Origin: Pelargonium nanum
Lineage: Eukaryota > Streptophyta > Magnoliopsida > Geraniales > Geraniaceae
Direction of reading: 5' to 3'
DNA length: 21,894 bases
NCBI GenBank assembly: GCA_036897485.1
Contig: JAYMTF010001684.1
Location: 1 to 21,894, forward strand
A program made the position numbers and the translations under genes. A model generated the notes under the pieces. That model searched no databases. It was not told where the DNA came from and was given only the letters and a program-made list of their open reading frames with translations. How positions within the stretch are numbered: the first letter of the stretch is position 1; the number at the start of each line of letters is the position of its first letter. This document shows positions 1 to 9,195 of the stretch, one piece after another.

Positions 1-309
1 AACGATACAACATATTTTTACTTTAGAATATACAAATAATTGTAGTAATAAAATTTTCGGTCTGCAATAAAATAAAAGTTTTCAGCTTACAATAAAATTT
101 GTTCTGGTTTTACACCAAACACATAACATGAAATCACCATTCTGCCTAAAAAAAAGCATTCCGACTAGAATGGTTATTCCATTCCATTTGGTTACTGCGT
201 AACAAACGTAGCCTTAGTGTCACAAACCATATGCGCAAAGCCTAACTAAGCAATTTCTTTCTCCTCCATCTTATCTTTGTAGTTGAGCAGATCAGAGCTA
301 TCTGAAGCC
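1..309. other. 5' flank of the glycine-rich protein gene
   Basis: AT-rich DNA with no coding signal. The last 60 bases before the ATG at 310 are pyrimidine-rich (around 250-275), as is common in plant 5' leaders, so this part is probably promoter and 5' UTR of the gene at 310. I could not pick a convincing TATA box. Confidence 0.4.
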
Positions 310-714
310 ATGAGAGACAAACCCAGATACAGATACATCACCAACCACTCCAATTCCAAAAACAACTCCCTCTGGAAATGGAAGGGAATCGATAACCTCA
401 ACTGGAACTCCAACAAGAAGAAAGAGCCAAAGCGGTTTCCCGTATCCGAGTTCCTCACCAGATACGGCCACGAAGCCGAGAAATTAGTGTTGGGCCCCGG
501 ATTTGGGGTCGGAATCGGCTGCGGCGCCGGCATTGGCCTCGGGCTCGTCGGAGGACTCGGATTCGGTGGCTCTCCATGGAATCACCTCAACCTGGCTTTT
601 GGACTCGGCATGGGTTGCGGCGTCGGATTCGGTGTCGGATACGGCCAAGGTATTGGCGGTGGTTTCACTCTGAACTCTCTGCACTCACATCTATTTTCTA
701 GCTCTACCCAATAA
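310..714 (+). CDS. Small glycine-rich protein (134 aa), possibly TGD5-like
   Basis: Single-exon reading frame of 134 codons. The frame is open upstream to a TTG at 283, but the first ATG is at 310 and I use that. The N-terminal half is polar and basic (many Asn, Lys, Arg; residues 1-45). It is followed by a conserved-looking linker with FPVSEFLTRYGHEAEKLVLGP. From about residue 65 to 120 the protein is a run of G-hydrophobic-G repeats with GCG and GFG motifs, which could form a membrane-inserting glycine-zipper-like segment. Plant proteins with this build include TGD5, a small glycine-rich factor in ER-to-plastid lipid transfer, but I recognise only the general style, so the function is inference. 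A plant AATAAA-like signal overlaps the stop. A donor-like CAAG/GTATTG occurs near 646, so a spliced variant with a different C-terminus cannot be excluded. The gene is convergent with the phosphatase gene. Confidence 0.65.
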   Translation: MRDKPRYRYITNHSNSKNNSLWKWKGIDNLNWNSNKKKEPKRFPVSEFLTRYGHEAEKLVLGPGFGVGIGCGAGIGLGLVGGLGFGGSPWNHLNLAFGLGMGCGVGFGVGYGQGIGGGFTLNSLHSHLFSSSTQ

Positions 715-974
715 ATGTAGCATTTATTTTTGTAATGGATTTTGTCAGTTCATATGCACAATCCTTGTGTTCAATAATAGGCTTTAATGTTCATTGATGT
801 TGTAGATTACAATGTACATTCAGTAGAACCAAACTGTTCAGCCAAATCAGTCAATTTCTCACTTTGAGCAGGAGCAAGTTACAAAATAATAGAAATAATT
901 GTCCTTATAATCTATATGCATATGTGCAATTGCAACCGAACCCGCCACTAAGTGTTTGGAGAGAAAACCAGGTT

Positions 975-3900
975 TTATTTTCTCTGTTCGGGTTCCCTTT
1001 CTTCTAATTCTGATGTTGAATTACCTCGGGCTAAAGTTAACCCCATAAATCCATGTTCGCTTCTCTTGTCTTCTTCGTTGTCAGCCCCGGACTCTATATC
1101 TTGCCCGTTGCTCACGTTTTCCGCATTACCTGCTTGTGCATTTGAATGCAACTCTGCGAGCACCTGAAAGTAGCTATATGTCCCCCAGCCTGCAAAACCA
1201 AAGCGATAAGAACACTGAAAAGATGTAGTTATGTTTAGGTTGGTTATCTCCCGAGAATCCAAATGAACCTTGCAACATTTTCTTAAAACCATACCTAGTG
1301 TATGATATGGGGGAGGGAAGAACTGTAAATAGCAAAGTGTAGCTACCACAAGCCCTGAAAAGAATGACATTAGAATCATCAACAAACTAGGCACATAATA
1401 TGTACTTAAATACTGCTTAATGACGTATGAGAACGAGATGAACCTATTAGGCCTCCTGCAAACACATCCTGCCAGTGGTGCCAGTAGTCGTCTACTCGAG
1501 AAATACCAACTAGACACGCTCCCAGTAGAGGAAAAAAGACGATGCAGAGTTTTGCAATATGACCTCGTTGGTCAAATACTTGTATTTTCCCAGATAAGTA
1601 TAGTGATAAAAACGTCAGGCCAGCAAACGACCCTAACATTATATCCAATTTCAACATCCACTATTTAGCATAAAAGTAAATAATCATATGGCACTAGATG
1701 TATCGAAAAATTTAGTGCTACCTACAAGAAGTATGTCCACTTGGAAAGCTCTTATGGCCTTCTCTCACTACGCTTTTCTTTCCGTGGCAAATAACATTTC
1801 CCAACTGATCATAAACCTAAGAAGCAAATGCATATTATAATGAGAAAAGAGAGAGGAAGGTGAGCTTCGTAAAAGAAAGTAGCAAAAAAAAAATGTTCCT
1901 AAAAAGCATACGTCTTTCCCATCAGGGAAACAACGCCAAAAGAAGTCTGGCCGAGGCCGACCAACCGCATCTTTAATCGCATCTGTAATAACTCCTGTTA
2001 TTACAACAGAGAATAAGAGACCTGTACTAACAAACAAATTAGTGCATCAGTTCAATATATCATAAAGTTCATTTTGACTGACAGCACAATATTTCTGTAA
2101 ATAATTAACACTACAGAAATACAAGAGATTATCACCTAGTATGGCATGATGAAGATCATAGACATCTCTCCTCCGCAGATATATGGCAAGAAAAATCACC
2201 GCGGGCAAGAAAATCGCATATATCTAATCATCAAACCCTCGCATTAAAGTCGCTGCTCATATGACATGCTGCTAAAACTGGGGTCAAAATTTTAATATAC
2301 AGCAGAAGAAAAACTTACTGGAACAACCCAGATAGGCACACTATTACTTTTTAAGGGATATTTGAGATCAGTCATCATATCCTTCCCAACAAAGCGATAA
2401 AAGGGATCAATAACATTAAGCCCGATTTCAATCAAGATAAGAAGGGCAAGTATCAGCCAGTCATACATGTGTCTCCTTGCAACTACAGTTCCGTGGGATT
2501 GTACAGTATGTGATCTAAGCGGAGTCTCCATCAGTTTATACTGTTGAAAAACACACCACAGAGAGTAAGGACGATAGTGGAAGGATTAAATAAATTATAT
2601 AAACTACCCAGTGAAGGCATTGTAATGCCTAGAAAGGATGTGCCACGGGGGTAATGCTCATTTCGTCCCCTTGTATTCTTTGTATCTTGTTTTTTCAATA
2701 AATGTAACCAGTAGGGGTCTAGGGTAAACCCCACACCATCTCAAGAAGATTCTCTGGAAGAATCGGAGGAGAGAACCCTTAATTTAGGGTACACAAGAGT
2801 TGACAAATATTAGTTGATCAATATACGAAGGGAAATAAGCTATGGACAAGAGGATGAATAAAAGTAGAAATTTCTAATTTAAGGAACCCATAAATTGTGG
2901 GATCCTTAATGTCTCAACAAAGGGCATATACAGAATGTATGAAAATAATAGGCCCGACTCTAGTGCTGAATAATACTTAAGTTCTTTTTACTTGAGGACT
3001 TTTCCACAGTTATACTCAAAAGTGAACTCCCCAAACAGACTTTATGCCTACAGAATTTATCAAAGAATAACTAGCAACACTACTATATCACTGTGTAATT
3101 ATCAGACAGGAATATGATTTCCACTCAAATGGGCAGACTTTGCTGGTGGACCAGTTATGTCCCGTCCCCTCAAACAAGGAAGGGTGGAGTTTGATTGAAT
3201 GAACTTGGCTAGCATTGGCCATACTTGAACAGTAGAGACCATGAAGTCTTTTTTTTTTTTCGAAAGAAGAGACACTGAAGTCTTTTAAGGAGAGAAAGGT
3301 GCATATTTACAACAACAAAGTTATACGCACTCACATATTATAAATGAATGAATGAATGAATTGAGATAATAAGTTAAACCCTTCTCTGATTAAGAGAGTA
3401 AAACTTTTCTTTTCATCTCCCTCTCTTATTTGTTACTAGCTGAGAGAAGATTGATGGTACCCCAGATACATGTATAAGCTGAACCTTCAAAAGTCCTAAA
3501 TAATGACCCTGGTCATTCAAATATGGTAAACAAGAAGTACCTCTTTGTTCTTTTGCTCTAGCAATGGGACTTCAATAGGCAACAAGCAACCACTACTCTT
3601 TGCAGAAGTTCCCAGCTCTTGGTTCGGTACATCCTTAAACACAAAATAAAACATCAAATTTAGATGTTATTTTCAGGACGCAATGACTGAATAATATAAG
3701 GCCAAGTTGATTAACTCTACAGGTTAATACAAGTTTTAAAGAAGTAAGCTTATTTTGACTTAAACTTGTCAAGGACTCACAAGTATTTGCTACCGAATCA
3801 AATTCTTTTTGAACATGTATATTAAAAGGACATTTTTAGAGCTTGCTAAGATTTGCTGAATTTTCAGAGTCAATTGTAGTGAACCCAGGTTGAAACGTTG

Positions 3901-5366
3901 GCATTCAAGGACATGGATATTTCATATAGCTAATTTTAGCAGACAAAACATGTTATATGAGTAAAGGACATAGTTCTATCCTTTACTGCAACAACCATAG
4001 CATGTTGAAGTTTCAGTGTTAAGACCTAATAGTGCCAGAGGCTTCATATTCATAAGGTTAGCTTATAACAAGCATCATCTAAACTTCTAATATGCAATTT
4101 GTGATAGAAGCTTCATACTAAGTTCATTTACTACTCAAAAGATTCATGTTTCTATTTTAAATATAATCTTGGACAAGTTCTCTTGATGTTTGAATTGTTC
4201 AGTCAGTACGACACTATTAATTACCTAGAAAGAAGAAATGCAACCAACCGAGAATGAATCAATTTCCCAAACAAGAAAAGCTAAAGGAGTGAACGCCAAT
4301 GAACGACTCCCGAAACATTGAAGGTAGATGAAATGAAGTCTGAAGTGAGTGACAATCACTAAAGCCCTCACTTTGATATCGAGTTTCATTGCGAACTATA
4401 TGTAATGGTTAATGAAATTCGTATTTCATAATATGCATACATAAGGCATATATTCCTCAACATTATTGATAACAGTAGCACTTAAAAGTACACCAGCATT
4501 AAAAACAAAAGTACCCAGCATTAAGCCACATACAGCATACCCGATAGTAAATGTGTGCAAGTAACTTAAGCTACACAACTAAAGTGTGACAGTATTGTAA
4601 GCTACGCACACATCATAAAATATAGAGCGTCCCTTACTCTCCAAATGTGTGCAAGTAATATAAGCTATGCACCCAAAGTGCACCAGTATTGTAAGCTATG
4701 CACACATCATAAAAGACTGAACTTAATGCATTTGATGTAAAGCAAAGCGCCCTTGCTCTCAAATGTGCATAAGCAATTTAAGCTATGTATCCAAAGTGTG
4801 CCTATATTGTAAGTTACGAACACACCATAATAGACTGAGCGTGAGGCGCTCGACATAAAATCAAATGTCATTGGTATCCGAACATGCGCAAGTAACTTAA
4901 ACTATGCAACCATCTTACAAAAGTAGGTCAACATTAAGCTACATATCCAACAACAAAAGTACGCCAACATTTAGCTGTGTACCTGACAGCAAACACCGAA
5001 CAAGTGGGTGCCCAAGCCAAATGTTGACAACCCACGTGAAAGTATATGAGCATTAAGCAGCGTACCCCAACAGAATAGACCAAACAAGTGGGTCCCCAGG
5101 TCGAATGTTGACCACCCACATGAAAGTACACAATCATTAAGCTATGCATCCCAGCACTAAACACTAAACAAGGGGGTAAGTGGAGATTCCTCTCCCAAAT
5201 ACCTCAAAAGCACAAAATGACCAAACAAAGTTTCAGGGAGATAATAATAATAGGAGACCGAGCAAGTATTGAAAGCTATATAGGTATAGGAGAAGTGATA
5301 GCGTTATGGGAAAATCAAGACTATAATGACAATGAATACACTAAAGCAACTATGCAACCCAAAATG

Positions 5367-5406
<40 letters not shown>

Positions 5407-7337
5407 GTATATAGATATATTATCAAACAATCATACTCAACATGACTAATTAATCATAGATGGCTGAGGAAGCATGGAGGAGCACGAACAAGCTAAATGC
5501 TGAAGCACTATGAATAGAGGATCTCTGCAAGAAATTTTAAGTGTTACTCTCCTCGTCCTGGACAAAAAGACCCGCAGACGAGAAGAGTAGACCCTTTGGT
5601 ATGTTGTAAAGGACAACAGTCACAGCCATTTGACATGATAGAGAGGACAAAACCCACAACGTTACATGAATATATTGGAGAAAGCTGAACCTGTTACACT
5701 CCCCATATAGATTAGAGAAGACAAGACACCTAGCGTTCAGACCTATAACCATATAGGACGAACAACGCTATGTATATTAAAATACCATAGCATTCGGTCT
5801 ATAATTGTATAGGCCTAACAGCTTATGCACATACACATATAAGGCACACTCATATTATAACTACACAGGCTGAAAAACGTCGTGCAAATACAAGGACAAA
5901 ATGACAATCAAGTTCAAGAGAAAGTATACTATCCATATCCCAATCAGAAAACATCTGGAATTGGAAGAGTTAGGGAAGTCCCTTCGGGCCGAACAGAGCA
6001 AGAAGCCCATAAAGGACGAGCAGACTAAAAGGCCTATAAGGTCCTAACAGATCAAGAGAGATCTTAATGGCTGAACAAGGTATGAGCCACCTAAGAACTA
6101 AGCATTGGAAAAGGAAATCTATTCTAAAAGGAATAGGAAACAAGGAAACCTGATCTTCCAAGGAATAGGTAATTAGGAAAAATCCTAAACAGTAAACACC
6201 CATTAGTATAAATTTGAGACTATTCCAAAGCTAAAGACTAGGCTCTAACAATTCTTAGTACTTTCTATTTACATTGAGTTCTTTATATTATTCCCCCAAC
6301 GTAGCGATAGCTGATTTGAGCATCGGAGGGCTCTAGAGGGAAAACCTCCCTCTGAGACTTTGTTTGCAGGCCCTCCAAAGGATATGATCCGTATTAGACG
6401 CGACTCAGATGTGTGCTGCTCTCATGCAGCAACACAAGTGATGTGAATGCTTCTTCACAAACAATACACACATTTATATGCTTCCTCTCCTAAAAAATCT
6501 AGGTTATTTGCACAACTAGAAATAATAAAAACTACACTTGCAATCGGAATAGAGATACAAACCAGAAGACGACATAAACTGAGGGAAGACAAGACACGAC
6601 GAATTGCTCAAATTATAATGGGATTTCTCAAGATCTTAGAGCAATATTTTACAAAACAAAAATATAAAGGGAGCAAAAAATTTCTAAAACTTATCATCCA
6701 ATCATGATTCTTGCCATCCTACAAAACTCAAGTTGCGCAACTGAAACTATCTAAAACCTAATAGTTACTTGCATTAATAGCTAAGTTGGAACTGAGAACT
6801 AATCTATTATAAGACTCTATAAGTTGTAAAATAAAAATTTACAAGTCACAAGTAAGTGAAGTTCCTTATTTTCTGTTTTAAGCTACAAAACCCAGCTTCA
6901 GCATACTCTTAACAGAAGCAGACAAACCAAGTTTCTCCATCGATTACCCAGACAATGCATCGACCAATTTATAGAGTAATTAGTCATGTGACCCTTCAAA
7001 GAAATACTCTGTAGTAAACACTAAACAAAGCCTGTATTGCATGAAACAAGAACAAAAGAGGCAAAACAAAATCAAAAACTAAAAACCTTCAGTGCAAAAA
7101 GAAATCATTTGTTCTCGGTCTAAATTATATCGAATCGAAAACCAAAGAATGACATTGGAAACAAGACAATGGGAACTGACCCAAGAGAGACTCAGATGAG
7201 AAGTGACTGTCGAATACGTTTACAAGAATGCCGAAACCAATCAAAAAGCAACAACCATAAGAGAATCTGAGGGTACAAACCTGAAAGAAGCTGAAATTAT
7301 GAAGCCATGAAAGAGATCCGAAATGGGAGGCAGGCAT
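975..7337 (-). CDS. LPP: Lipid phosphate phosphatase (PAP2 superfamily), LPP2/LPP3 type, 9 exons
   Basis: Predicted CDS is complement(join(975..1189, 1295..1354, 1444..1632, 1726..1816, 1912..2021, 2136..2223, 2319..2540, 3541..3633, 7281..7337)), 374 codons. Every junction has GT..AG and phases agree. Family members dephosphorylate phosphatidic acid and related lipid phosphates in membranes. All three PAP2 signature blocks are visible and intact: K-x6-RP at residues 170-178 (KDAVGRPRP), PSGH at 215-218, and SR-x5-H-x3-D at 265-276 ([12 protein letters not shown]). Several hydrophobic segments (about residues 78-95, 126-143, 155-166, 224-234, 247-264, 286-296) fit the six-helix fold. The first catalytic residues, [13 protein letters not shown] and YDLHHAILG are typical of plant LPP1/2/3. 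The C-terminal tail (305-374) is polar and variable. The first two exons (residues 1-50) are the least certain part: they join in frame across large introns and add an N-terminal extension. A shorter protein starting at the ATG at 2531 is the alternative. Confidence 0.9.
2541..3540 (-). other. LPP: Intron 2 of the phosphatase gene
   Basis: One kilobase between the predicted exons ending at 3541 and starting at 2540. The acceptor is a clear pyrimidine-rich TTTTCAACAG just before 2540, and the donor is GTACTTC at 3540. It contains a poly-T tract near 3249 and an AATG microsatellite near 3343-3361. No gene or recognisable transposon is seen. Confidence 0.55.
3343..3361. repeat. AATG microsatellite
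   Basis: Four to five perfect AATG units in the second intron of the phosphatase gene, read directly from the sequence. Confidence 0.8.
4480..5165. repeat. Degenerate tandem (minisatellite-like) array
   Basis: Units start with AAATGTGTGCAAGTAA-like sequence at 4549, 4643, 4761 and 4881 (unit lengths about 94, 118 and 120). They continue with a core AAAGTG..CAGTATTGTAAGCTA and GCACACATCATAAAA. From 4995 a related 84-base unit follows twice (4995-5078 and 5079-5160), sharing CAAACAAGTGGGT, AATGTTGAC and CCCAC.TGAAAGTA. A 30-base core (AAAGTxxxCxAxxATTAAGCTA) recurs about ten times over the whole stretch. Copies differ by many substitutions and indels, so the array is old. No open frame is associated with it. 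Confidence 0.75.
5367..5424. repeat. AT microsatellite
   Basis: Alternating A/T dinucleotide tract interrupted by two GT steps and one AG step, lying in intron 1 of the phosphatase gene. Confidence 0.9.
5542..6434 (+). mobile_element. Probable solo LTR fossil of an LTR retrotransposon
   Basis: The stretch can be bounded by TGTT at the left and AACA at the right, the short inverted ends typical of plant LTRs. It contains a TATA-like TATAAAT near 6207 and a block downstream reading GCTGATTTGAGCATCGGAGG at about 6309-6328, which resembles the R/U5 region of plant Ty3/gypsy-type LTRs. No second LTR, no primer-binding site with internal region and no gag-pol frame is visible, so it would be a solo LTR or LTR fragment. 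It lies antisense in the phosphatase intron. The flanking bases do not give a convincing target-site duplication, so both borders are approximate and the age is undetermined (probably not recent). Confidence 0.45.
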
Positions 7338-7488
7338 TGTGAAAAGTTAAGAACCAGGCTCATGCAGAAATGAACAACAAAATCTACGAAATGAAATAAG
7401 GACAGAGGAAGCTTCGCACAGCCAGTTAGGCATGCTTCACACGATCGCACTCACAAATCAACAAAATAAGAAGATTGTTTAGAAATTA

Positions 7489-7511
7489 GAATAATAATAA
7501 TAATAATAATA
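7489..7511. repeat. TAA microsatellite
   Basis: About seven AAT/TAA units about 150 bases upstream of the predicted phosphatase start codon, so it may lie in its promoter or 5' leader. Confidence 0.85.
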
Positions 7512-8121
7512 GTATTATAAAAAAAACAATAATAAAAAAAACAGATCCTTATCCAGAATATTGTTTGGGCTAAAAGAGGGAAGGAGAAATAGGTTGGGAT
7601 ATCACATAGGGTTTGGGCTCTGTTGCAAACTACACAAAATAAAAGTTACCGGTTGTTTTTTATTTTATTTTAATAATAGTCCATTACATAATGTTTTTTT
7701 AATAAAAAAACTAGCATCCCCTTTTATGAATTAGTGCAATAACCCCGATCCCAAATTGGCACGACTACGTTCGACGCAGTAGTAAAATTGAACGAACATT
7801 TGTGTAAAATCCATAAATCAACAGCAATAATCCAAGTATCAAGCTTTGCCTCTAAGGTCATGCCTACGACTATGTCCACTAAAATTTCAAACTTAAAATG
7901 TTGTCTAAACTGTTGTTAAGACAATTATTCTCACGCGTGGCCAAAATGACAACAAATTTTAATGTGTCAATTTACCTTGAGTAAACGAGGGGGCATCACA
8001 TATGATATAACTTATCTAAATTACAAGTTCTCCAACTTTATATATGTTGTAAAATCGAGAAGGCAAGTGATGCTGATGCATAAGGAAACTCGAAAAGTTA
8101 AGAACATACTGACCACTTATA

Positions 8122-8982
8122 GGGCATGTTTGGTACGTTTACTTAAACAAAATGACAACAAAGTTAAGAACATATTGACCAGCAAGGATGTAGAGGATGA
8201 AGTTTGTTTAATAAATCAGTTCTTCTTTCCTTCTTGCATTGCCACCCAAGTAAAAGAAGAAAGTGAAATTTCAGACCTTGGAAAACCTAACTGTAGCAAA
8301 GAAGGAACAGAGATAAGCAAAGTTTTGAACCATATTAATCGTATTGTACCATTGTTGAGTCACCCAAATTCTGATCTACCATCATCACTTTCATTAATGA
8401 ACAACACATTTGGACAACTAGCTTTAGTTTTACTTTCAATTGCCATAAATCGCATCTCACTGTAATTCACTACCCGATTGCTTTAAATTAAACAAGATGC
8501 AAGTAACTCACAGACAAAGTACATTCATCCACTGATTACTCATCCATCAAGTAAAGAGAAAAATTGATTCGGTCTAAGTATTTGTATTATTCTATCTAAT
8601 ATTTACCTGAGAAAAATGTATATGCTAGTTTGAGTGTTTTCTCATAATACGCTGCGCATGATAATGTTCAAATGTTTCCTCATTCTATAACTATCACCAT
8701 TATGTATGTCTTTAGTTTGTATTTATGGTTGTTGTTAGTCACTGTGCTCTTCCGTTAGTAAACCCAGCTAGAATATGCATTGATCTACTGAGTATTTGAA
8801 TTAGCCAACCAATTATATGAGTTAGTAGACCAATAAAATGTGGGAGTTGACTGACTTGTTGAATGGGTCGAGTAATAAATATGATAAATAGAATAGTATT
8901 CTAACGTGTGTTTTGTTTACAATAACTTTTATAACAAAATTCTGTAAATATAGAAGGAGGATTTGACTTACCAAACAAGACC
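8122..8982. mobile_element. Possible inverted-repeat (MITE-like) element
   Basis: The left end reads GGGCATGTTTGGTACGT and the reverse complement of the right end reads GGTCTTGTTTGGTAAGT; 14 of 17 positions match. Ends with a (C/T)TTGTTTGGTA core are common in plant MITEs. The 861-base interior is AT-rich and non-coding. I cannot find a clear target-site duplication, so this remains a candidate; two chance occurrences of a common motif is the alternative. Confidence 0.35.
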
Positions 8983-9019
8983 TTAACCGCGTAACATTTT
9001 TTTGCCAGCAAGAAAAGGT

Positions 9020-9047
9020 GACACGTAGCTTGTGTATGCCACGTGTA
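9020..9047 (+). promoter_or_regulatory. G-box and ACGT-core motifs upstream of the PB1 gene
   Basis: A perfect palindromic G-box CACGTG at 9040-9045 in the context GCCACGTGTA, with a second ACGT core (GACACGTAG) 20 bases upstream at 9020-9028. Such pairs are bound by bZIP and bHLH factors in plant promoters, including ABA- and light-related ones. They lie about 150 bases before the ATG at 9196, a normal promoter distance. Binding and function are inference. Confidence 0.5.
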
Positions 9048-9195
9048 ATTACCGTCGTATTCGTTTTTTTTGGAGGGGAAAAGCTGAAAACATAACTCAA
9101 GTTTTATAGTCTCCAATACAAAATACTTCTTTTCCTCACCGTTCCCAAAATCTAATCAACCAGACACTCTCTCAGATCTCCGTCCCGCCACCGCA

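Larger units (their letters stand above)
3634..7280 (-). other. LPP: 3.6-kb intron 1 of the phosphatase gene
   Basis: Predicted intron between exon 1 (ending CAG at 7281, donor GTTTGT) and exon 2 (starting GAT at 3633, acceptor TTTAAG). It is much longer than typical for this gene family and is expanded by repeats: a degenerate tandem array at about 4480-5165, an AT microsatellite at 5367-5424 and a probable LTR fossil at about 5542-6434. About 3640-4470 and 6440-7270 are plain AT-rich DNA in which I see nothing further. Confidence 0.55.
7338..9195. other. Intergenic region between divergent phosphatase and PB1 genes
   Basis: About 1.9 kb separating the predicted phosphatase start (minus strand) from the PB1 gene start (plus strand). 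It includes a TAA microsatellite (7489-7511), a possible inverted-repeat element (8122-8982) and a G-box (9040-9045). An open frame at 7962-8465 has no recognisable domain. The left 200 bases are probably 5' UTR and promoter of the phosphatase gene. Confidence 0.6.

Noticed and set aside
246-684. Antisense open frames over the glycine-rich gene
   Set aside because: They mirror the biased GGN codon composition of the sense frame and show no domain or start context of their own.
1420-1668. Plus-strand frame over phosphatase exon 5
   Set aside because: It overlaps the exon encoding the SR-x5-H-x3-D motif on the other strand and crosses a splice site.
4480-5165. CRISPR-like array reading of the tandem repeats
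   Set aside because: Units are degenerate, lack uniform spacers and lie in a plant intron; a decayed tandem repeat explains them.
6447-6707. 86-codon frame in the phosphatase intron
   Set aside because: Lys/Arg/Ile-rich translation of AT-rich DNA beside the LTR fossil, with no domain.
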